DNA of 64,000 bases from Moraxella sp. (GTDB lineage Bacteria; Pseudomonadota; Gammaproteobacteria; Pseudomonadales; Moraxellaceae): positions 62,001-126,000 of the forward strand of contig JAUMYZ010000003.1 in assembly GCA_030528385.1 (NCBI GenBank), written 5' to 3'. The translations under genes were made by a program, and so were the position numbers. The notes beneath the pieces were generated by a model, which made no database searches, was not told the DNA's origin, and saw only the letters and a program-made list of their open reading frames with translations. Positions 27,642 to 35,593 of this stretch are shown here, piece by piece. How positions within the stretch are numbered: position 1 is the stretch's first letter; each line of letters opens with the position of its first letter.

Positions 27642-30600
27642 TTTCTAAGCCATCTACATGATGGTTAACTTGGATAAGTTGGGGATATATGATTGTCTGT
27701 ATTTCTAAGCCATCTACATGATGGTTAACTTAGTAAAATGCGTCCCTTTGTTGTTGGCATATTTCTAAGCCATCTACATGATGGTTAACAAAATACAGTT
27801 AATTAGGGCATTGACGGCTCATTTCTAAGCCATCTACATGATGGTTAACACCATGTCTAAGATGTCATTATGCAAGCGCTTTTTCTAAGCCATCTACATG
27901 ATGGTTAACTTGCGGGCTCTAAAACCAAGTGGGAACTTCTCTTTCTAAGCCATCTACATGATGGTTAACACAACAAGAAAATAATGAAGAAATGCAGAAA
28001 CTTTCTAAGCCATCTACATGATGGTTAACCTGACGCTAATGCTATGCTGGCGACTGGTGATTTTCTAAGCCATCTACATGATGGTTAACTATCACTTACA
28101 ATGTTGTGCAGTGTTGTGTTTTTTCTAAGCCATCTACATGATGGTTAACACCTAAAAGACAACGGTGCAGGCACACTGGTTTTTCTAAGCCATCTACATG
28201 ATGGTTAACATGGACGCAGTCATCAAAACAAAGGTTATTTCGTTTCTAAGCCATCTACATGATGGTTAACAAGGACTTAAGTTTGTTCAGCGTTATCTTC
28301 TTTTTCTAAGCCATCTACATGATGGTTAACATTTGGTTTTTGACTTCATCAAATTTACCGTATTTCTAAGCCATCTACATGATGGTTAACTATTACGCAC
28401 GCAACCTTTGACGTTTGCGACTTTTCTAAGCCATCTACATGATGGTTAACGATGTGCAAGCGTTGTATAATGCCATCAATGATTTCTAAGCCATCTACAT
28501 GATGGTTAACAATCTGTTCTGTACCGTCCAACTCATCTAAACTTTCTAAGCCATCTACATGATGGTTAACTCTGTTCGCACCAGTTTACCGTCTCGGTTA
28601 TCTTTCTAAGCCATCTACATGATGGTTAACGCCGTCCATTGTGCCCATCGCTTTAGAGATGATTTCTAAGCCATCTACATGATGGTTAACTGGTATCTGG
28701 CCACCAGTTTGTCCACGTTAATTTTCTAAGCCATCTACATGATGGTTAACAAGCCTGCCGATTTATTCAATGATTAACAAACTTTCTAAGCCATCTACAT
28801 GATGGTTAACTGCTCACCGCCTTCGTTTTGCCCGTAAAATTTTTTCTAAGCCATCTACATGATGGTTAACAGTTTGGAGGTTTCAGGCATGAGTTTACGG
28901 TTTTTCTAAGCCATCTACATGATGGTTAACGCAGGGGGCGGACTTGAACCGCCGACCTTATGTTTCTAAGCCATCTACATGATGGTTAACTCTTGAAAAC
29001 CCTTACGAGTACCAGCGGCTGAATTTCTAAGCCATCTACATGATGGTTAACACAAGGCTATCCAAGAAACCGCCCCAGTCTTTTTTCTAAGCCATCTACA
29101 TGATGGTTAACCATGAATTTGTAGGCATTGATTATCCTGTTGGTTTTCTAAGCCATCTACATGATGGTTAACCTGTCGTCCCAACCTGTAAAAGACGCTT
29201 CAATTTTCTAAGCCATCTACATGATGGTTAACAGGCTAAATGCCACTGATTGGCTGTTGGCAAATTTCTAAGCCATCTACATGATGGTTAACCAGTAGCT
29301 TGGCATAAGTAGGCGCTTATGCGTTTTCTAAGCCATCTACATGATGGTTAACTTCTTCAATCCCCACATACCAGATTTTATAAGTTTCTAAGCCATCTAC
29401 ATGATGGTTAACTTAATGCCAAGATTGATGGGATTAATGTGGGTTTTCTAAGCCATCTACATGATGGTTAACATAGTGATGACAAAAACAGCCAGCACAG
29501 CACATTTCTAAGCCATCTACATGATGGTTAACGATGATTTACGCCTGATGCAGTTTCGTGTCATTTTCTAAGCCATCTACATGATGGTTAACACTACAAT
29601 TAGTAAAAGACTGGCAAACAGGCTTTTCTAAGCCATCTACATGATGGTTAACATCAGGCAGTTGATTACCCTTGCTGTCAGTTTTTTCTAAGCCATCTAC
29701 ATGATGGTTAACTCATCATTTAAGAGAAATGCCAACCACAATCATTTCTAAGCCATCTACATGATGGTTAACGTAAATAAACTAGGGTTGGTTAGAGTTG
29801 GTTAATTTCTAAGCCATCTACATGATGGTTAACCATCTATCACGCATATCAAAACTACCCCCTTTTTTCTAAGCCATCTACATGATGGTTAACTTGCCGA
29901 TTTGATGAGCGTAACCACAGCTGATTTTCTAAGCCATCTACATGATGGTTAACACGTGCTTGCAGTAGTATATAACACAACTTCGTTTCTAAGCCATCTA
30001 CATGATGGTTAACATACTCGGTTTGCTCACGGTTCATGCCATCTATTTCTAAGCCATCTACATGATGGTTAACTGTATACACTAGGCAAAATAACCAAGC
30101 GCGCCTTTCTAAGCCATCTACATGATGGTTAACGGACGAAAGCTCCCCACGAATAGGCTCCGTTATTTCTAAGCCATCTACATGATGGTTAACACCACAA
30201 GGGCTTCTAGGGCTTCAAGATAAGTTTTCTAAGCCATCTACATGATGGTTAACGCGTTATATGCGCACCAGAAGTGGTACAACATTTTCTAAGCCATCTA
30301 CATGATGGTTAACAATGAGCTAAAAGCCATTTTGGACAATATGTCTTTCTAAGCCATCTACATGATGGTTAACTAGACAAAGAAACTTGCCTTTGTTTGG
30401 TGGCATTTCTAAGCCATCTACATGATGGTTAACTGCTTGCACCTGTTTTGTTGGTAGGTGCAAGGTTTCTAAGCCATCTACATGATGGTTAACTTGTGGC
30501 ACAAGGGCTCAACATCGGAAATGTATTTCTAAGCCATCTACATGATGGTTAACCGCTTCTTAGCACCCAGCAAGAAGCACCAAAATTTCTAAGCCATCTA

Positions 30601-31334
30601 CATGATGGTTAACACTTATGACCCCGATAACTGGTAGTTCTCATATTTCTAAGCCATCTACATGATGGTTAACTGTCCAAATTATCACAAATTTGGTGCG
30701 AGAGCTTTCTAAGCCATCTACATGATGGTTAACCGCCCGCTTGTGCCATCCACATGCCTACGTGATTTCTAAGCCATCTACATGATGGTTAACCTGATTT
30801 GAGCCAAGCACGCCTACAACGGTATTTTCTAAGCCATCTACATGATGGTTAACTCTTTAGATGATGGGCAAGCCCTGCAATGCTTTTTCTAAGCCATCTA
30901 CATGATGGTTAACACAACGGACAAGAAATAACCATTCATCAGTTATTTCTAAGCCATCTACATGATGGTTAACTTGCTGTTGTAGGGTGGTTATTTGCTC
31001 ATCTTTTTCTAAGCCATCTACATGATGGTTAACACGCTACAACGCTACAAGACTTGATACACAAGTTTCTAAGCCATCTACATGATGGTTAACACAATCA
31101 CGCCATAACATTCATTGGCATTGGCTTTCTAAGCCATCTACATGATGGTTAACAGTCTGAGATGATTGACGATTTGATGACCGTAATTTCTAAGCCATCT
31201 ACATGATGGTTAACATGGCGCAAAAAACAGCGTCAAGATTGTCGGCTTTCTAAGCCATCTACATGATGGTTAACGCGGTGGACAACCTGTCCACTGAAGA
31301 TTTGGTTTTCTAAGCCATCTACATGATGGTTAAC
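27642..31334 (-). CRISPR. Type I-F CRISPR array, 62 repeats and 61 spacers
   Basis: The 28-base repeat, read on the minus strand, begins GTTAACCATCATG and ends GATGGCTTAGAAA. It can form a CCATC/GATGG stem with an ATGTA loop and leaves the 8-base 5' handle CTTAGAAA, as in type I-F. The period is 60 bases with 32-base spacers. Five spacers are 33 bases, which gives 61 intervals between the first intact repeat (27642) and the last (31307). All repeats appear identical. Direction is set by the I-F repeat end and by the leader and cas6f at the high-coordinate side, so the newest spacers are near 31300. I found no spacer matching elsewhere in the window by eye. Confidence 0.98.
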
Positions 31335-31470
31335 AAGAATTCTACACCAACAAAGCCAGACATAGCAATGGTTTGGTAGTAAAATTTGCTTTTACCCCTT
31401 TATTTTTAGCACTATTATAAAATATTGATTTTATTAAATATTTTTTAGGTCAAAAATAAAAGGGTTGTTT
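31335..31470 (-). promoter_or_regulatory. CRISPR leader with TATAAT box and IHF-type site
   Basis: The 136 bases between cas6f and the first repeat are AT-rich. On the minus strand TATAAT lies at 31414-31419, about 80 bases before the first repeat; no good -35 box is visible. A perfect match to the IHF consensus WATCAANNNNTTR covers 31418-31430. IHF bends the leader during spacer acquisition in type I-E and I-F systems, so the site is functionally sensible. The 45 bases next to the first repeat are less AT-rich than the rest. Confidence 0.7.
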
Positions 31471-32076
31471 TTACCAATGGGGAACGGTAACGCCATCTAA
31501 AGCATTATTGATGCCATAACTGTTAAACGTGCCTTGGGTGGGGCTGTCCACCTGTTTTTGTTGGATAAACAGGCAGTACTTGTGTCCATTGGTTTGGCTT
31601 TGTAGGGTGATAAATGGATAAGGTTTGGCTTGCTTTTTGTATTTTTGGCAATGTGCCAGCGCATCATCAAAACTTATCCCCTTGTGTTTGGCAAGGTTTT
31701 TGGCTTGAGTGTTGAGATTGGGTCGGCGGTAACGGCTGACCACGACATGAGCGCGCATTTTGTCTTCATTGACGCGGTCAATGCGCTTGATGTGCACATA
31801 GTCGTCCAGTCTGTTTAGCCATTTGGGCAGGTCAAGCGCTTCTAACAGTTCGCGACTGGGAGCAAACACCCTAAGTTTATAACCCAAAGTGGCAAAACCG
31901 CCTTGGCTTTTTTCTGAAAAATGATAATTGGGAAAACTTATGCCAATGGGTTGATTGCCCAACGTGTTTTGCAAATCTGCCAAAGCGATATGGAGCTGAT
32001 TGTAGAGCTTTGACCAAATGGCATAAGGGGGAATTTCACTGTCGGGAATTAAGCTGATTTCTTGATAAAATTTCAT
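31471..32076 (-). CDS. cas6f: Cas6f/Csy4 crRNA-processing endoribonuclease
   Basis: This 201-residue enzyme cuts the pre-crRNA at the base of the repeat hairpin and stays bound to the 3' stem-loop in the Csy complex. The N-terminus (MKFYQEISLIPDSEIPPYAI) aligns well with Csy4 of Pseudomonas. The catalytic His falls at residue 29 (NQLHIAL), the same position as in that enzyme. PFITLQSQT near residue 175 holds the active-site Ser region. The gene overlaps csy3 by four bases and precedes the leader. Confidence 0.96.
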   Translation of the reverse strand: MKFYQEISLIPDSEIPPYAIWSKLYNQLHIALADLQNTLGNQPIGISFPNYHFSEKSQGGFATLGYKLRVFAPSRELLEALDLPKWLNRLDDYVHIKRIDRVNEDKMRAHVVVSRYRRPNLNTQAKNLAKHKGISFDDALAHCQKYKKQAKPYPFITLQSQTNGHKYCLFIQQKQVDSPTQGTFNSYGINNALDGVTVPHW

Positions 32077-33083
32077 GATTCTTTACCACTTTCACCAAAG
32101 ACGCCACCACGAATCAACACAGCCATCACATAGTGCTGCTCATCAACCGATGGCACAGCGCCTTTGAGCACCCAGCTGTCAAATAGGCTATAAAAATCTT
32201 GTTTTTGTTTGGGTTGGCGAAACGCTGTGCCAAGCGTGGTAACCGCTCCATAAGGCTCAATGGCGATGGGAAATTGGGCGTCAAGATACCAGTCATCAAT
32301 GGTGCGAATGGCGTTACTGACTTTTTGGGAGTGCATGGCGGCGTGGTTGTTTTGGGTGTTGCCAGCGCGGTACAACACTTTGCTTTTTTTGTTGCCTGTG
32401 TCCAAAATCAACTCTTGAGATGGATAGACTTCTTGGGCATAACCAACTTTGGCTTTGGCAGTAACGTTTAAGATGATGAATTGTTCGCCAAGCAAGCCTT
32501 GTTGTATCCATGTGCTTAGTTGTGTCAGCTCTGGACTGGTTTGGTTGAAGTCATTGAATTTGATGGCTTTGGCGTCTGCAAAAACAACGGTTTGCTTGCC
32601 ACAAGAAACGCTGACTTCAATATGCTCAGCGCCCAAGCGATTGCGCCACAAAAAGCGTGCGTTGGCAATGTTGATGGCATAACGTTTGGCAAGCTCGCTA
32701 AATTGGTGGGTTTTTTTGTAATCGCTGACGATGTCAATGACCGCTTTTTGGTAGTCTGGTTCATTGCACACGTTGGGCGTACCATCAAAGGGCAGCACTT
32801 TGCAGCTGAACTTGACCACCAAGGTGTCGCAATCTTGGTCTAAGCTGCTGGCATCAACGCGTTGCAAGTTGGCTTTTTCGGTTTCGGCATCCAGTTTGGC
32901 GGGGTCGCTGGTGATGGCGTTTTTTAGGCGGTTGCTGATGGTGCCACGCACGGACTTTTCTTGTACGCTGACAATGCGCGCGTTTTGTGCTTTGTCTTGG
33001 CTGTTGAGTTGCCAAAAGTAGGCATCGGACACATCAAGTTTGCGCTCAAATGCCAAAACGGTGGGGGTATGTAATTTTGTCAT
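32073..33083 (-). CDS. csy3: Csy3 (Cas7f) backbone subunit
   Basis: The 336-residue Cas7f forms the six-copy backbone along the crRNA spacer in the type I-F surveillance complex. LAFERKLDVSDAYFW at the N-terminus and ANARFLWRNRLGAEHIEV are characteristic of Csy3. It starts 9 bases after csy2 and overlaps cas6f by four bases, in the standard csy1-csy2-csy3-cas6f order. Confidence 0.97.
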   Translation of the reverse strand: MTKLHTPTVLAFERKLDVSDAYFWQLNSQDKAQNARIVSVQEKSVRGTISNRLKNAITSDPAKLDAETEKANLQRVDASSLDQDCDTLVVKFSCKVLPFDGTPNVCNEPDYQKAVIDIVSDYKKTHQFSELAKRYAINIANARFLWRNRLGAEHIEVSVSCGKQTVVFADAKAIKFNDFNQTSPELTQLSTWIQQGLLGEQFIILNVTAKAKVGYAQEVYPSQELILDTGNKKSKVLYRAGNTQNNHAAMHSQKVSNAIRTIDDWYLDAQFPIAIEPYGAVTTLGTAFRQPKQKQDFYSLFDSWVLKGAVPSVDEQHYVMAVLIRGGVFGESGKES

Positions 33084-33092
33084 AAAACTTCC

Positions 33093-34040
33093 TTAGGGTT
33101 GGTTGGGTTGTTGGGTAACTAAATACAAAGACGATTGTGGGTCATGACGACAAAACCATAGGGCTTGTGTCAGCTCAACAAAATGAACAAACTTCCATTT
33201 GCCAAGACCATAAACCGCTTCAACATACTGGCTTGGATATTGCTGGCTGCGGCTGTTTTTTAGAGTGTTGGCGTCAAACAAAGGTGAGATGCCCACAAAG
33301 CCCATAGGCATTGGCACAAGCCAGCCCCGCCCTGTCTTAACCGATGTGGTGTGCCAGCTGTCGTGGGTGTCGTCTGGTGGGTTGTGATATAAGGTAGAAA
33401 CGGCAATCAAAGCATCAAGCGCGGTTTTGTTGGGGTCTTGTTCTTGGAGTTCTTGGGTGATGTCTGACAGCTCTTGATGGGCATCCATCAGCACAAAAGC
33501 GGGGCGCAGTTTGTTTTTGATTTTGGCGGCACTGCGCTCGTGGTGGCTAAAGAATGACACCTTTTTTAGGCTGCTGACGCTGCCCCCAGCAAACCGCTGC
33601 TGCTGCGCCAGTTGGCTGACGGTGTCGCACAACAGGTGTTTGGCAGTCTCTTGGCTGTACCCTATAACGTCTGTATGATAAACACCGACCACCAAGCTCA
33701 CCACCAAATGGCAGCGACCTTCTTCAATGATGGGGGCGGTTTTGCCGGTTTTAAGCAAGGGGTTGCGCGTTTGTACAAAGCTAAAGTCGCCAAAAGGATG
33801 GTTGCGATAACTTTGTACTTGGCATTCATGACAGGCAATCATCACGCCATCTAGGGCAAAGTCAGACAGCGCATCAATTTGGGCAAGTTTGCGACTTAGG
33901 GCGTGTGTGGCGCCTGCAAAGCCAGTAATTGCAGGAAAGCCATAGGTAAGGGGGCTGGAGATGGCGTTGGCATTGATAATCTGTATTCTTTCAAGCAAAA
34001 GATAGCCAATAAGTTCTGACTGCGGATAAATATAACTCAT
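33093..34040 (-). CDS. csy2: Csy2 (Cas5f) subunit
   Basis: The 315-residue Cas5f pairs with Csy1 at the crRNA 5' handle. ITGFAGATHALSRKL and RGWLVPMPMGFVGISPLF match Csy2. The start overlaps the csy1 stop by four bases (ATGA), supporting equimolar translation of the Csy1-Csy2 head. Confidence 0.95.
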   Translation of the reverse strand: MSYIYPQSELIGYLLLERIQIINANAISSPLTYGFPAITGFAGATHALSRKLAQIDALSDFALDGVMIACHECQVQSYRNHPFGDFSFVQTRNPLLKTGKTAPIIEEGRCHLVVSLVVGVYHTDVIGYSQETAKHLLCDTVSQLAQQQRFAGGSVSSLKKVSFFSHHERSAAKIKNKLRPAFVLMDAHQELSDITQELQEQDPNKTALDALIAVSTLYHNPPDDTHDSWHTTSVKTGRGWLVPMPMGFVGISPLFDANTLKNSRSQQYPSQYVEAVYGLGKWKFVHFVELTQALWFCRHDPQSSLYLVTQQPNQP

Positions 34041-35404
34041 ACAAAAACCTTTTCTCCCAAGTATTGGCTGTGGGCGATAGTTTGTTTCATGTGCTTAGCC
34101 CACGCTTGATGTTCTGCTGCACCAAAATGATGGGCGTTCTTTTTAAAGTTGTGTTTTAGCTGTTTTTGTAGCCAGTTGGCAAAATCTTGAGCGATTTGGG
34201 CGTGCCAATCGCTGTGCTCGCGCTCGGTGTCAAATGCTGTATCCAGTTCAGCGCGCTGCGGGTCAAGCCAGTACTGCTGGGCTTTGGGCAAATGGCAGTC
34301 TTTGGACCAGCCAGCAGGTTGATTGTGTTGAATGTCGCTTGCCAGCTGGATGATTTTGAGCAAAATCTCTTCAATGATGTCATCGCGTCTGCTGCGAACT
34401 TGAACGTTATTGGTTTGGCTTGCGATGTTTTTAAACAGAGCGCTGAGTAACTCATGGGTATAAAAACGTATGCCTTTAATGTCAAAAAAATTGCTGGCAG
34501 ATTGGTGAATGCTCAAACTGCTGCTGGCTTTAAAACTTGGTGGAACAGAAGGCAAAAGATACACTCGTCCACTTTTTTTGCTGATAAGCTGCGAGACGTT
34601 TTGGGGTTTGGTGCCACCTAAGTGCAAAATCGTCAAATCTGGAATGCTGACATAGGCCATTTGTTTGTCGCTTTTTTTGTGGCGACTTTCTTTGGCGCTT
34701 TGATTGGCTGCTGAGTAACGCAATTCTTGGATTTTGTGATACACATCATGTGTCAGCACAGATGGATAAAGCGGAACAATGGTGTGATACAGGTCTGTTT
34801 TGTCAATCGCCCACAAGAGCTGTTTGTTGCGTTCGTGGGTTTTGGGGTTTGTGGGTTGATTGTTTAGGCAGGCAAAAAATAATTGCTGATAGCTGTCAGA
34901 GACCGTCAAATCATCATCAAAACAACCAGTCAGTGCTGGGTGTTTGCCAAGAATTAAATCGCGCATTTTGATGCTTTGTTCGTCGTCTATCCAACAATCA
35001 AAAAACGTTGCCAAGGGCAGGGCGGCGGCATTGCCATTGGCATCAAGATGAAGATTGGGCAGGGTGTGTGTGCCAACATAGGCGATGGGCAAAGATGGGT
35101 TTGGTGTGTATCTGACGTTGTCGCCTTTAGCGTCGGGGTGAACACCTTTTGAGATGTGCGTGCCAAACTTTAGCTGTCTGGCCATTTTTTGGGCTTCTTG
35201 TGCCAGCCATTCGCTTTTGCAAAATTTTAATTGCAAAGACTGCAACACTGCCAAAAGTTCATTTATCTTGGCAAGGTCGTTGTTTTCTTGAGCTTTGGCG
35301 AGCTGTTTTAGGTCTTTGTCGGCTTTTTTGTGATAAAGACCTAACAAAAAATCATCAATCGCCTTTTTGATTTGTTGTTGGCTAATCGTATCAATATTTG
35401 CCAT
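34037..35404 (-). CDS. csy1: Csy1 (Cas8f) large subunit
   Basis: The 455-residue Cas8f recognises the CC PAM and recruits Cas2-3. The family features seen include the N-terminal helical region (QIKKAIDDFLLGLYHKKADK), THISKGVHPDAKGDNVRYTP, and YVGTHTLPNLHLDANGNAA. It is the first gene of the csy operon; the upstream gap to cas2-3 carries an AT-rich promoter region and the CreR-like locus. Confidence 0.96.
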   Translation of the reverse strand: MANIDTISQQQIKKAIDDFLLGLYHKKADKDLKQLAKAQENNDLAKINELLAVLQSLQLKFCKSEWLAQEAQKMARQLKFGTHISKGVHPDAKGDNVRYTPNPSLPIAYVGTHTLPNLHLDANGNAAALPLATFFDCWIDDEQSIKMRDLILGKHPALTGCFDDDLTVSDSYQQLFFACLNNQPTNPKTHERNKQLLWAIDKTDLYHTIVPLYPSVLTHDVYHKIQELRYSAANQSAKESRHKKSDKQMAYVSIPDLTILHLGGTKPQNVSQLISKKSGRVYLLPSVPPSFKASSSLSIHQSASNFFDIKGIRFYTHELLSALFKNIASQTNNVQVRSRRDDIIEEILLKIIQLASDIQHNQPAGWSKDCHLPKAQQYWLDPQRAELDTAFDTEREHSDWHAQIAQDFANWLQKQLKHNFKKNAHHFGAAEHQAWAKHMKQTIAHSQYLGEKVFV

Positions 35405-35461
35405 ATTCGTTCCCTATCGTGATGGTGTGTGTATTAAAACACAGTATTTTTTTAAAATCAA

Positions 35462-35474
35462 CCTATTTATAGTT
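35462..35474 (+). promoter_or_regulatory. Candidate CreR target: CC PAM and 11-nt protospacer seed in the csy1 promoter region
   Basis: CC at 35462-35463 is followed by TATTTATAGTT (35464-35474), identical to the first 11 bases of the mini-array spacer at 35549-35559. On the minus strand the same bases form the TATAAA-like boxes 60-70 bases upstream of the csy1 start codon, so a bound Csy complex would cover the csy1 promoter. PAM and seed placement follow known type I-F rules; the regulation itself is inferred. Confidence 0.75.
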
Positions 35475-35489
35475 TATAATATAAAAATT

Positions 35490-35518
35490 TTGACTGATAT
35501 GGTGCGTTCCTTTATAAT
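35490..35518 (+). promoter_or_regulatory. Strong sigma-70 promoter for the CreR-like RNA
   Basis: TTGACT (35490-35495) and TATAAT (35513-35518) are spaced by exactly 17 bases. No coding frame follows. Transcription would start near 35525, at the base of the first repeat hairpin, and read away from csy1. Confidence 0.85.
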
Positions 35519-35520
35519 TA

Positions 35521-35593
35521 GTTACCCATCATACAGATGGCTTAGAAATATTTATAGTTAAGTTGTTTGCCACCGTGTAGGTGGTTTATTTTT
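35521..35593 (+). ncRNA. CreR-like mini-CRISPR RNA between cas2-3 and csy1
   Basis: A degenerate repeat (35521-35548) matches the array repeat at 25 of 28 positions, keeping the CCATC/GATGG stem and the whole CTTAGAAA handle. A 16-base spacer follows (35549-35564). The second repeat (35565-35592) matches about 18 of 28, but compensating changes preserve a perfect CCACC/GGTGG stem, and it is followed by TTTATTTTT, so it can also terminate transcription. The spacer's first 11 bases match the csy1 promoter region next to a CC PAM. CRISPR-derived guide RNAs that make Cas complexes repress their own promoters (CreR) are known from several CRISPR types; this locus has every expected part. It lies opposite to the csy and cas strands. 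Confidence 0.8.

Noticed and set aside
29855-30502. Reading frames inside the array encoding a repeated VNHHVDGLE peptide
   Set aside because: They arise because the 60-base CRISPR period is a multiple of three, so the repeat is translated in a constant frame. They have no ribosome-binding sites and are not genes.
27670-31306. Self-targeting spacers against the prophage remnant or other genes in the window
   Set aside because: By eye I found no spacer with a convincing match outside the array. A proper alignment search is needed, so this is absence of evidence only.
31335-31366. Possible 62nd spacer next to the leader
   Set aside because: The 32 bases look less AT-rich than the leader, but no repeat-like sequence follows at 31367-31394, so it is treated as part of the leader.
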